Made by a program: the position numbers and the translations under genes | In this document: positions 1-7,757 of the stretch, one piece after another | Position numbering within the stretch: the stretch's first letter is position 1 | Layout of the letters: every line of letters starts with the position of its first letter | Source of the DNA: Emticicia agri | Lineage (GTDB): Bacteria > Bacteroidota > Bacteroidia > Cytophagales > Spirosomataceae | Length of the DNA stretch: 64,000 bases | Assembly (NCBI GenBank): GCA_945860265.1 | Contig: CAMAQF010000010.1 | Span: 1 to 64,000 of the forward strand | Reading direction: 5' to 3' | Notes under the pieces: model-generated | The model's database searches: none | What the model was told of the DNA's origin: nothing | What the model saw: the letters and a program-made list of their open reading frames with translations, nothing else

Positions 1-82
1 GTGTTTGTTTCTCCTTGATAGCTTCGATGGCTACCTTTGCTTTGAACTCCGAACTAAAATTCCTGCGTTTGTTTTTACCCAT
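1..82 (-). CDS. IS3-family transposase OrfA, N-terminal fragment cut by window edge
   Basis: An ATG at 82 opens a frame whose first 27 residues begin MGKNKRRNFSSEFKAKVAIE, the N-terminal helix-turn-helix start of IS3-family OrfA proteins (basic run, then S-EFKAKVA-EA). OrfA binds the terminal repeats and, by programmed frameshifting with OrfB, makes the full transposase. Only the first 27 codons are in the window, so whether the copy is intact cannot be judged. Confidence 0.75.
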   Translation of the reverse strand, partial: MGKNKRRNFSSEFKAKVAIEAIKEKQT

Positions 83-143
83 TGTTTTGTTTGTTTAGAC
101 AGTGATTATTCAATTATCTTGCCTGTCTAAATTTTGGGGTACA
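1..143 (-). mobile_element. End of an IS3-family insertion sequence (partial)
   Basis: The block reads, on the minus strand, from a terminal inverted repeat into the start of a transposase OrfA. The outer tip at 143-124 reads TGTACCCCAAAATTTAGACA, which has the TG start and AGACA inner end usual for IS3-family ends. The element continues beyond base 1, so the other end, OrfB and the target duplication are not visible. It stops only a few bases from the hairpin after the response regulator gene. Confidence 0.75.
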
Positions 144-144
144 T

Positions 145-168
145 TATACCCTGTCTCTAAAGGGTATA
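145..168 (-). terminator. Hairpin after response regulator gene
   Basis: TATACCC (145-151) and GGGTATA (162-168) form a 7-bp stem with a 10-nt loop, starting five bases after the regulator stop codon. It is a plausible weak terminator. The insertion sequence ends at 143, immediately next to it. Confidence 0.4.
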
Positions 169-172
169 TTAA

Positions 173-856
173 TCAACATGCAAATCTAAATCCAATTCCG
201 TGTACATTTTCAATTTTGATAGCAGCATCTTCGGAGAGCATTTTTCTTAGTCGAGTTACAAAAACATCTAGACTACGGCCTAAAAAATAATCATCACGCC
301 CCCAAATTGCAGTCAAGATTTCATCACGCTTGATAACTTGATTTTTTCTTTCGCAAAAAAACTTCAATACTTCGGCTTCACGATGCGTAAGTTGCTCAGT
401 TTTTGTATTTGATTTCAAACTAAGTTGCTGATAATCAAACTCATAAATACCTATTTTCCAATTAAAAGAGCCTTGTATTTGTTCTTTTGAAACTTCTTTA
501 CGTTTCAGGAAAATCTTTATCCTAAGACACAATTCTTCAATGCTGAAAGGTTTTGTTACATAATCGTCACCGCCAATTTTCAAGCCAGTAATTCGGTCTT
601 CTTGCATTGTTTTGGCAGTAAGAAATATAATTGGTATTTGTAGATTTTGTTTTCTGATTTTCTCGGCCAACGAAAAGCCATCTAAATCAGGAAGCATCAC
701 ATCAAGCAAACATAAGTCGTATTTATCTTTGCTGAAACTCTTCCAAGCTTCTTTTCCATCTTGAAAATGTACAATTTCATAACCTTCGAGTTCGAGATTA
801 TCTTTTGTCACAAACCCGAGGTTTGGATCGTCTTCAACATATAATATTTTGGGCAT
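173..856 (-). CDS. OmpR/PhoB-family response regulator (RprY-like)
   Basis: A 227-residue two-domain regulator. The receiver domain spans about residues 1-120, with the acidic pair D9/D10, phospho-acceptor D52 in LCLLDVMLP, T80 and K102. A winged-helix DNA-binding domain covers about 130-227 (LTHREAEVL; DVFVTRLRKML; GIGFRF). It should be phosphorylated by the histidine kinase encoded upstream on the same strand and bind promoter DNA. The sequence resembles the RprY group described in Bacteroides, including the DDYF-RS-DVFVTRLR stretch; that assignment is from memory of the family. The gap to the kinase gene is 336 bp, unusually long for a two-component pair. Confidence 0.9.
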   Translation of the reverse strand: MPKILYVEDDPNLGFVTKDNLELEGYEIVHFQDGKEAWKSFSKDKYDLCLLDVMLPDLDGFSLAEKIRKQNLQIPIIFLTAKTMQEDRITGLKIGGDDYVTKPFSIEELCLRIKIFLKRKEVSKEQIQGSFNWKIGIYEFDYQQLSLKSNTKTEQLTHREAEVLKFFCERKNQVIKRDEILTAIWGRDDYFLGRSLDVFVTRLRKMLSEDAAIKIENVHGIGFRFAC

Positions 857-1192
857 TTACTTAAAGTTATTAGGAAACTGTTTAATTGGTTACTGGGAAA
901 CGCGATAACGAAACTATGAAGAAACCTTTTATATATAAGTTAAGTAAAAGGACAATATTAAACGAAAAATTCAAATTCGATAAATGTTAATAGCGAGTAT
1001 TTTATCGCTCCTGCGAACGGTCTTTTGTCTTGCATCGCTGCGGCGATACATCAAATGTCTTTTATCTAAGTACTTAATTTGCAATACAAAAGATCAAATG
1101 AGATAGACCTGCAATTTCCGAGTAATCCGTTTAACAATAACCATAACAAATTTATGAATAACCAATTTTCCAGTTACCAAATTAACCTTTAG
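857..1192. other. 336-bp spacer between kinase and regulator genes, bounded by an imperfect inverted repeat
   Basis: No credible reading frame is seen. Near its ends lie TTAATTGGTTACTGGGAAA (882-900) and TTTTCCAGTTACCAAATTAA (1166-1185), which are imperfect reverse complements of each other. In the middle, GATCGC-like and ATCGC-TGCG-GCGAT (about 1034-1047) can form a small hairpin. This looks like a small non-autonomous element or decayed repeat that has separated the two genes. No transposase remnant was recognised. Confidence 0.35.
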
Positions 1193-2449
1193 CTAAGCCT
1201 CTTGCTTCATTAAAACCCTAAAGGTCGTTCCTTCCCCTACTTCGCTCTCCACATTTATTTGCCATTTGTGTGCTTTTATGATTTGATTAACATAACTCAA
1301 ACCCAAGCCAAAACCCTTCACATTGTGCAAATTACCCGTTGGAACTCTATAAAATTTATTAAATATTTTGGCTATATTTTCTCTAGGAATACCAATACCT
1401 TTATCAGCTATCGAAAACACCAACGTATCATCTATATTTTCAGTACGAATCGTTATACTTGGTGGTTTAGGCGAGTATTTTATAGCATTTTCTAGCAAGT
1501 TTCTTATCAAACTTACCAATTGCGTGCGGTCAGCAAAAATACTCGATTTTGTGGCATTTAACTCAATTATCAAGCAATCTTCCAATTCAACTTGCACGCC
1601 CTCGGTTACTTCAATTATCAAACTGTGAAGCTCTTGCAGTTGAATTTCCAATTCCATTTTCCCTCTTTCCAAACGAGCTGTGTTCAAGATAGTTTCAACT
1701 TGCGTCTTTAAGCGATTATTTTCTTGGCGAATAATCTGAACATATTTTTTAAAACGCTCGGGCTGATCAATTATTTTTGGTTGACTCAAAACATCAGTTG
1801 CTATACGTATTGTTGAAATAGGTGTTTGAAACTCGTGCGTCATATTATTCATGAAATCTCGTTGTACCTCGCTAAGACGTTTTTGACGTAAAATCACAAA
1901 CATTGCATAGCCAAAAAATACAGTTACAACCAATGTAATGAGCGAAGAAATCAACCAGATATCGAGCCTACTGGCCAAATAACTAGTCTTACTCGGAAAC
2001 CTCACCCCAAAATAATTGATATATTTATCGGTTTTAGGTAAAGGCTTTGAAGAAATACTGCCTGTTTCGAAATCGGCATCAATATAAGCACCATACACAA
2101 TATTTTCACTTTCACAGTCATAAATACCAAACTCAAAGGGAGTGTTTAGATTTTGTTTCTTGAATTCTTCCTTCAAGTAATGCTCCAATATATCGGCATT
2201 GAGCGGAACTCTAAGATTTGAAACATAATAATCTGATGAAAGCTGTGTAACAGGATTATCGAATTTAGAGAGTTTATATATCGTAGAAATTCTGTTCGCT
2301 ACATTTCGCAGCGAAATCATAACGGTTTGCCTAAACTGTTGTTCTTTTAAGTCGAAAGCACGTTTTACCCAGTAGGCTTGTACAGCAATAATTCCCGAAA
2401 TCGAAAGCGTACCGAGTAAAACCAGGAGTCTGATTGTATTTCTATTCAA
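1193..2449 (-). CDS. Sensor histidine kinase (RprX-like), partner of the 173-856 regulator
   Basis: A 418-residue membrane sensor kinase. There is a transmembrane segment at about 8-27, an extracytoplasmic sensor region to about 165, and a second membrane helix at about 167-187. The H-box holds H205 in NNMTHEFQTPIS, followed by N-box NLLENAIKYS, G1 DKGIGIP and G2 GFGLGLSY. It autophosphorylates on H205 and passes phosphate to the regulator downstream. The start at 2449 is a TTG; no in-frame ATG lies close upstream, and the frame opens directly with the membrane helix, so the TTG start is likely. The stimulus cannot be read from the sequence. Confidence 0.9.
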   Translation of the reverse strand: MNRNTIRLLVLLGTLSISGIIAVQAYWVKRAFDLKEQQFRQTVMISLRNVANRISTIYKLSKFDNPVTQLSSDYYVSNLRVPLNADILEHYLKEEFKKQNLNTPFEFGIYDCESENIVYGAYIDADFETGSISSKPLPKTDKYINYFGVRFPSKTSYLASRLDIWLISSLITLVVTVFFGYAMFVILRQKRLSEVQRDFMNNMTHEFQTPISTIRIATDVLSQPKIIDQPERFKKYVQIIRQENNRLKTQVETILNTARLERGKMELEIQLQELHSLIIEVTEGVQVELEDCLIIELNATKSSIFADRTQLVSLIRNLLENAIKYSPKPPSITIRTENIDDTLVFSIADKGIGIPRENIAKIFNKFYRVPTGNLHNVKGFGLGLSYVNQIIKAHKWQINVESEVGEGTTFRVLMKQEA

Positions 2450-2607
2450 AACGGGACAGTTTTTTGTGTAAAAATAGGAAAATCTTACTTCATAACAAAA
2501 AATAAGTATTGTTTGTAAAATTATTATTGAATGAAGATATTGTTTTCGGCATTAATTTCCTCTAAAAACCATGATTTTTCTTTGAAAAAGCAAATTTTAT
2601 CCCTTAT

Positions 2608-2640
2608 TTTGTTTAAACATTATTTAAAAATGTACTTTTG
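2608..2640 (+). promoter_or_regulatory. Bacteroidota-type promoter of the sugar symporter gene
   Basis: TTTG (2608-2611) and TACTTTTG (2633-2640) match the -33 and -7 elements of the primary sigma factor of Bacteroidota (TTTG and TAnnTTTG), spaced by 21 nt. Transcription would begin about 2647, twenty bases before the start codon at 2667. Confidence 0.5.
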
Positions 2641-2666
2641 ACACTTATTAATTAACTCTAAACAAT

Positions 2667-4325
2667 ATGCAAAAACTACAAACACTCGACTATTTAGTTT
2701 TTCTATTTTATTTTGTCATCGTGGCAGGCTACGGCTTCTGGATCTACAACAAGAAAAGATCTACAGAAACCTCTACCAAAGACTTTTTCTTGGCAGAAGG
2801 CTCGCTTACATGGTGGGCAATTGGAGCCTCGTTGATTGCCTCAAATATCTCGGCCGAGCAGATGATTGGTATGTCGGGAAATGGTTTTTCGATGGGTTTG
2901 GGTATTTCGACTTATGAGTGGATGGCTGCTGCTACCTTAATTATAGTAGCAGTTTTCTTCATGCCAATTTATTTAAAAAATAATATTTCTACCATGCCGC
3001 AGTTTTTGAGCCAACGCTACAATAAAACTGTGAGTTTGATTATGGCAATCTTTTGGTTATTGCTCTATATCATGGTAAACCTTACTTCTATTTTGTATTT
3101 AGGAGCTTTAGCGGTATCGGGTATATCGGGCTTAGATTTCTATACTTGCATGATTTTCTTGGCAATTTTTGCCATTATTATTACTATCGGTGGTATGAAA
3201 GTAATTGGTTTTACCGATGTAATTCAGGTATTTTTCTTAGTAATCGGTGGTTTAGCTGCTACATATTTAGCCGTAACATTGGTTTCTGACAAATACGGAC
3301 TGGAAGGTTTGGCAAATGGTTTTAAATTAATGACTCAAAACCACGACGATCACTTCCACATGATTTATCCAAAAGGAAACCCTCATTATATGTCGCTTCC
3401 AGGTTTGACGGTTCTTTTTGGTGGAATGTGGATTGTAAATCTTAACTATTGGGGTTGTAATCAATACATAACGCAACGTGCTTTAGGTGCAGACCTCAAT
3501 ACAGCTCGCAATGGTTTGTTGTTTGCAGCATTCTTAAAATTATTAATGCCTGTAATCGTGACTTTACCCGGTATTGCGGCTTATGCTTTATATCAAAAAG
3601 GTATGTTTCAACAAGAAATGTTGGGTGTAGATGGCACTTTTAATCAAGATAGAGCTTATCCTGTTTTATTAAATCTTTTGCCAATGGGCTTGAAAGGACT
3701 TTCGTTTGCAGCACTAACGGCGGCGGTTGTGGCATCATTGGCGGGTAAAGCCAATAGTATTTCTACGATTTTTACGCTGGATGTTTTCCGCCCATATTTT
3801 GCAAAAGAAATGAGCGAAAAACAATTGGTTGTGGTTGGTAGAATCGTAATCGTAGTTGCTATGATTTTGGCTATTTTGATTTCTCCATTTATGGGAATTG
3901 AGAAAAAAGGTGGTTTCCAATTTATTCAAGAAATGACGGGTTTGCTTTCACCAGGTATTTTTGCCGCCTTTATAATGGGCTTTTTCTGGAAAAAAACAAA
4001 CTCAGCAGGTGCATTCTTTGCGATAGTGGGTGGATTAATAATTGCAGTTTTGATGAATTTCGATGGTGATGCAAAAACTTTAGAGGTTCTAGGATTCAAT
4101 AATTTATTCCCATTTGATGATTGGAGTGCAATACCTTTCCTTGACCGTATGGGCTGGGTATTTGTGATTTGCGTAGTAGTTATGTTTATTTTAAGTTTGG
4201 TTTTACCTAACGAGAAAAAAGGATTCGAAATTGATGCTTCTATGTTTAAAACTACAACTGGATTTGCCATTGGAGCAACCATTGTAATCATTACAATTAT
4301 TTCACTCTACACTTATTTCTGGTAA
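2667..4325 (+). CDS. Sodium/solute symporter of the SSS family, vSGLT-like
   Basis: A 552-residue polytopic inner-membrane protein with about 14 predicted helices. Residues about 60-95 (NISAEQMIGMSGNGFSMGLG then STYEWMAA) and about 255-275 (GGMWIVNLNYWGCNQYITQR) closely match the Vibrio vSGLT sodium/galactose symporter, including the helix-1 break and the NYWGCNQY sugar-site region. It should couple inward sodium flow to uptake of a hexose such as glucose or galactose. The gene stands alone with its own promoter and a terminator hairpin 37 bp downstream. The exact sugar is not determined. Confidence 0.92.
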   Translation: MQKLQTLDYLVFLFYFVIVAGYGFWIYNKKRSTETSTKDFFLAEGSLTWWAIGASLIASNISAEQMIGMSGNGFSMGLGISTYEWMAAATLIIVAVFFMPIYLKNNISTMPQFLSQRYNKTVSLIMAIFWLLLYIMVNLTSILYLGALAVSGISGLDFYTCMIFLAIFAIIITIGGMKVIGFTDVIQVFFLVIGGLAATYLAVTLVSDKYGLEGLANGFKLMTQNHDDHFHMIYPKGNPHYMSLPGLTVLFGGMWIVNLNYWGCNQYITQRALGADLNTARNGLLFAAFLKLLMPVIVTLPGIAAYALYQKGMFQQEMLGVDGTFNQDRAYPVLLNLLPMGLKGLSFAALTAAVVASLAGKANSISTIFTLDVFRPYFAKEMSEKQLVVVGRIVIVVAMILAILISPFMGIEKKGGFQFIQEMTGLLSPGIFAAFIMGFFWKKTNSAGAFFAIVGGLIIAVLMNFDGDAKTLEVLGFNNLFPFDDWSAIPFLDRMGWVFVICVVVMFILSLVLPNEKKGFEIDASMFKTTTGFAIGATIVIITIISLYTYFW

Positions 4326-4361
4326 AATTTCAAGCTAAAATAATATTTATAAAATATTTTG

Positions 4362-4393
4362 AAAAGGTACTGCTAGAAATTGCGGTACCTTTT
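4362..4393 (+). terminator. Rho-independent terminator of the symporter gene
   Basis: AAAAGGTAC (4362-4370) pairs with GTACCTTTT (4385-4393) over a 14-nt loop, with T-rich sequence following. It lies 37 bp after the symporter stop. Confidence 0.6.
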
Positions 4394-4498
4394 ATATTTA
4401 TCAGCTTATTTTGAAGCGAATTGCTTACTTTTGCTAACTTTAAAAACATTAACAATAATTCGCCTTTGTAGGCGGTATGGGTAATCAAAGGGTGTTTA

Positions 4499-5380
4499 AT
4501 GAAAATTGCCGCAATAGATATTGGCTCAAATGCTGCACGAATGCAAATTTCGTCGGTTTTGACCAACAAAGATAAAATTAGCTTCAAAAAGGTAGAATAT
4601 GTGCGTTTTGCTCTTCGTTTGGGCATGGATGTATTTAATGGTGGAAGTATTTCGCTTGCAAGCGAAGTTCGTATCAAAAAACTATTGCAGGCTTATCAAC
4701 TATTGATGGAACTCCACGAAGTTGATGCTTACATGATTTGTGCCACAAGTGCCATGCGTGAAGCAGTAAATGGTGCAAGCATAGTAGAACGAATCCATAA
4801 AGAACTCGGTATGGAAATCCATTTGATTGAGGGCGAACAAGAGGCAGAACTAATCAATAATGTAATTATAACTCTGATTGACGGGGAACACACTTATTTA
4901 CATATTGATGTAGGTGGCGGTAGTACAGAACTAAATATTTATAAAGGTCAGCAAAAAATTGCAGCCAAATCGTTTAAAATAGGTTCGGTTCGCCTCCTCG
5001 AACATCAAGAAGCACCCGATGTTTGGAAAAAAATGCAAACTTGGGTCAATACTAATATTCCGAGTAATGAAAGTGTAATCGCAGTAGGAACAGGTGGAAA
5101 TATCTCGAAACTTTTTAATATGATTGAAGGGAAAAAAGAGAATAAAGCCAAATTAAAAGACCTCGAAAAGATGCGTAATTACATTGAAAAATTTAGTCTA
5201 GAGGAACGCATGAATAAACTCCAACTTAATGCAGACCGTGCTGATGTGATTGTTCCAGCCTCAGATATTTATATTTCTGTTATGAAATGGGCTAATGCTA
5301 CCGAAATCATTGTACCAGATTTGGGCTTGAAAGATGGCATTTTGATGCTGGTTTACGAGACTTTGATGAGTGAGGAATAA
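4499..5380 (+). CDS. Ppx/GppA-family phosphatase (short form)
   Basis: A 293-residue protein of the exopolyphosphatase/guanosine pentaphosphatase family, with the ASKHA fold. The phosphate-1 loop DIGSNAARM is at residues 7-15 and the phosphate-2 loop HIDVGGGSTEL at about 137-147. An adenosine-type motif VGTGGNISKL sits near 198. It would hydrolyse polyphosphate or pppGpp in the cytoplasm. It corresponds to the short two-domain form and lacks the C-terminal HD-like half of the long E. coli Ppx. A TACTTTTG -7-like element at 4426-4433 precedes it. Substrate choice between polyphosphate and pppGpp is not decidable here. Confidence 0.88.
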   Translation: MKIAAIDIGSNAARMQISSVLTNKDKISFKKVEYVRFALRLGMDVFNGGSISLASEVRIKKLLQAYQLLMELHEVDAYMICATSAMREAVNGASIVERIHKELGMEIHLIEGEQEAELINNVIITLIDGEHTYLHIDVGGGSTELNIYKGQQKIAAKSFKIGSVRLLEHQEAPDVWKKMQTWVNTNIPSNESVIAVGTGGNISKLFNMIEGKKENKAKLKDLEKMRNYIEKFSLEERMNKLQLNADRADVIVPASDIYISVMKWANATEIIVPDLGLKDGILMLVYETLMSEE

Positions 5381-5428
5381 TGAAATTTATAAAATTGTTA
5401 GAATTTTTGCTTGCACTCTAAGTATTGC

Positions 5429-5869
5429 TTAAAAATCTTCAACTTTTGCAATCAATTTAATACCCTCCTTAAGGCAGGCTTTCGTAAAATCAGAGTCATA
5501 CGAATCTAAAACAGATATGTTCTCAATTTTGCAAGTAGCTAGGATGAGAGCATCATTGGGCAAAAGATTATAGTTTTTCATAAAGTCAATACTCTGAAGC
5601 ATTGCCAATTTAGGAATATTTATATACTCGAACCGCGAAAGTAGCAATTTGGTTTCATGTTTATTTAGAGTTTCACCAATTTTACCACTTTCAGCTACTG
5701 ACATTGGAGATTTTTCAGCCAAAATCACTAAAAGTCGATAAATATACTCGCTTAAAACAATAGAATTTATGTATAAATCATTATTGGAAGTGCTGAGTAA
5801 CTCTAAAAGTTCTTGTCTCCTGCCGCTTTCAAACACTATCAAGACACTGCTATCAATAAAAATTTTCAT
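5429..5869 (-). CDS. PIN-domain ribonuclease toxin (VapC-like)
   Basis: A 146-residue PIN-domain protein. Acidic residues expected for metal binding are visible: D6 in KIFIDSSVL, E in LSEYIYR (about 41), D in LPNDALILATC (about 105) and D residues in DSYDSDF (about 125). Such proteins act as RNases and are usually toxins of type II systems. Its ATG overlaps the stop codon of the upstream small gene by four bases (ATGA), the usual arrangement of an antitoxin-toxin pair. RNA target unknown. Confidence 0.82.
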   Translation of the reverse strand: MKIFIDSSVLIVFESGRRQELLELLSTSNNDLYINSIVLSEYIYRLLVILAEKSPMSVAESGKIGETLNKHETKLLLSRFEYINIPKLAMLQSIDFMKNYNLLPNDALILATCKIENISVLDSYDSDFTKACLKEGIKLIAKVEDF

Positions 5870-6078
5870 TGCTCGTAAAACTCAGATTTCGAGGGTTCAT
5901 AAGCCTTATATTCTTTGAGTTTGCCTTTAAACTGTCCAAGTATTCTCATTTTTTCTTGGCGTTGATTTTCGTCAATGGCATTATCATCAAATATAAACCT
6001 CATATTAAGTCTTTCCGCCAAATCCAAAAATAGACGAGTATCCTTTTCGTTGTCGATTTCCAAAACAATATGTGTCAT
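5866..6078 (-). CDS. Probable antitoxin of the PIN-domain toxin
   Basis: A 70-residue acidic-then-basic small protein beginning MTHIVLEIDNEKD, with a helical middle and a C-terminal tail KLKEYKAYEPSKSEFYEQ of the kind that wraps a PIN toxin. The ATG at 6078 is preferred over an upstream in-frame start at 6147, which would add a hydrophobic stretch unlike antitoxins. The four-base overlap with the toxin gene supports co-translation. I do not recognise a named DNA-binding fold, so the antitoxin role rests on context. Confidence 0.7.
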   Translation of the reverse strand: MTHIVLEIDNEKDTRLFLDLAERLNMRFIFDDNAIDENQRQEKMRILGQFKGKLKEYKAYEPSKSEFYEQ

Positions 6079-6147
6079 GTTATTTGAACTTTGTATGTAA
6101 AAATAGGAGAAAAGCATATAAAAAACAAAAAAACAATTATGTATCAA

Positions 6148-6354
6148 TCAAGGTGGTTTCAGTTTCTCGCTCTTCTCTTTTCAATATTTTGCTAAGATTT
6201 CGTGTTTCTATATATATTTCTTCTCAAAAGCTTGCTTTTGTGCGGTCACTTTTTGCACAATCTACTGATTGACAGCTATTTATAATTCTATTTCAGCTAT
6301 GAGTTTTTGTTGCTCAGCGAGTTGCTGAACAGTAATAGTAAGATTTTTTATCAT
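6148..6354 (-). pseudogene. Decayed C-terminal fragment resembling type I restriction HsdS/HsdM
   Basis: On the minus strand one frame reads from an ATG at 6354 as ITVQQLAEQQKLIAEIE, then on through several in-frame stops as IAVNQ, IVQKVTAQKQAFEKKYI and further K/E-rich helix. The LAEQQKLIAEIE stretch and later TAQKQAFEKKY follow the coiled-coil ends of type I specificity or methylase subunits (LxEQQxIVAEIE then QKQA-LEKYL). At least four stops interrupt it. Identification is tentative because only about 65 codons remain. Confidence 0.35.
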
Positions 6355-6372
6355 AGTCAAAATGGCTCAAAA

Positions 6373-6637
6373 ATGGCAATAGTTATATAGTAGTTCGCTA
6401 GCATTGAAGATTTAGAAGAAATAGGCTATTGATTTAACAAGAACAATTAGTAGTCGTAAAAAAAACTTATAAAACTTCCCGAAAATGGGAAGGATTATAC
6501 CCGAAATAAAAAACGGAAAAATAGGAGAATTAATCGAAAGTAAATATACGATTATCTATGAAATGATTGATGATGATGTAGTTTTCATTGCTAAAATCTA
6601 TCACAGTTCGAGAAACCTTAAAGAAGACTCCATATGA
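6373..6637 (+). pseudogene. ParE/RelE-family toxin pseudogene
   Basis: From an ATG at 6373 one frame gives MAIVI, two stops, then FASIEDLEEIGY and another stop, matching the N-terminal half of ParE toxins. The reading then moves to another frame, passes a stop at 6470-6472, and continues as NFPKMGRIIPEIKNGKIGEL and on through YTIIYEMIDDDVVFIAKIYH and SSRNLKE to a stop at 6635-6637, the typical ParE C-terminal half. So the full length is present but killed by stops plus a frameshift. No matching antitoxin frame was found next to it. Confidence 0.7.
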
Positions 6638-6656
6638 TATATCAAATAACCGCACA

Positions 6657-6692
6657 AAAAAAGCTCAGCGATTTGCATCATTGAGCTTTTTT
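6657..6692. terminator. Bidirectional terminator downstream of the MoxR gene
   Basis: AAAAAAGCTCA (6657-6667) pairs perfectly with TGAGCTTTTTT (6682-6692). The A-run and T-run on either side let it work on both strands. It sits 21 bp after the stop of the minus-strand MoxR gene. Confidence 0.65.
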
Positions 6693-6712
6693 ACGTCAAA
6701 ACTTAAATAAAC

Positions 6713-7684
6713 TTATAACATGTTCTTGATAATTTCTTCTACTGAAACGTTTTCGGCCTCAGCTTTGAAGTTTCTTACTAAACGGTGGCGAAGAACTGAT
6801 ACCGCTACGGCCTTCACATCTTCAATATCAGGCGAGTATTTACCATTTATTAGAGCATTACACTTTGCACCCAAAATCAAATTTTGTGATGCTCTTGGAC
6901 CTGCACCCCACTCTAAATATTTATTTGTTTCGACCGAAGACATTTCAGAATTTGGACGAGTCTTGTGTACCAAACTTACTGCGTATTCTATAACATTATC
7001 TGGCACTGGCACACGGCGTACTAAATGCTGAAAATATAAAATTTCTTCGCCCGTAAGTACTTTATTGACAGTAGTTTTGCGGTCAGAAGTTGTATTTTTT
7101 ACAATATCAAGTTCTTGTATATATGAAGGATAGTCGAGCGTAACCATAAACATAAATCGGTCGAGTTGTGCTTCGGGCAATGGGTATGTACCTTCTTGTT
7201 CGATTGGGTTTTGAGTGGCCAATACAAAGAACGGGCGACCAATGCTATGCTTTGTTCCACCTACTGTTACTGCAAACTCTTGCATGGCTTCTAGCAAAGC
7301 TGACTGAGTTTTAGGTGGCGTACGGTTAATTTCATCTGCCAAAACAATGTTAGCGAATACAGGACCTTTGATAAAGCGGAAATTACGCTCATTATCAAGT
7401 GTTTCTGAACCCAAAATATCAGAAGGCATTAAATCGGGCGTAAATTGAATACGATTGAAATCCAAATCAAGTGCAGAAGCAATTGTCTGAATCAACAAGG
7501 TTTTTGCCAAACCTGGTACACCAACCAATAAGCAGTGGCCTTGACAGAAAATAGCTGTTAGGAGCAAACGAACAGTTTCGTCTTGACCGACAATCACCTG
7601 TCCGATTTCTTTTTGTAATTGATGAAACGCCACTTTTAGAGCATCTGCTGCTTCTACGTCCGAAGTAAATGTAACTTTGCTCAT
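6713..7684 (-). CDS. MoxR-family AAA+ ATPase
   Basis: A 323-residue cytoplasmic AAA+ ATPase. Walker A GVPGLAKTLLIQ is at about 58-69, Walker B ADEINRTPPKTQSALLEAMQE at about 115-135, sensor 1 FVLATQNPIEQEGTYPLPEA and arginine finger region LDRFMF follow. MoxR ATPases act as chaperones for maturation of metal or envelope proteins, often with von Willebrand A-domain partners. Here no such partner adjoins it; the gene follows two periplasmic foldases on the same strand (73 bp from the nearer one), which suggests envelope maturation. Confidence 0.92.
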   Translation of the reverse strand: MSKVTFTSDVEAADALKVAFHQLQKEIGQVIVGQDETVRLLLTAIFCQGHCLLVGVPGLAKTLLIQTIASALDLDFNRIQFTPDLMPSDILGSETLDNERNFRFIKGPVFANIVLADEINRTPPKTQSALLEAMQEFAVTVGGTKHSIGRPFFVLATQNPIEQEGTYPLPEAQLDRFMFMVTLDYPSYIQELDIVKNTTSDRKTTVNKVLTGEEILYFQHLVRRVPVPDNVIEYAVSLVHKTRPNSEMSSVETNKYLEWGAGPRASQNLILGAKCNALINGKYSPDIEDVKAVAVSVLRHRLVRNFKAEAENVSVEEIIKNML

Positions 7685-7757
7685 CTATTTTAGATATGAG
7701 TTATGGTTTATAAGATATGGGATTTATTGATTTAATGATCTTCCTCCCAATTCGTAA

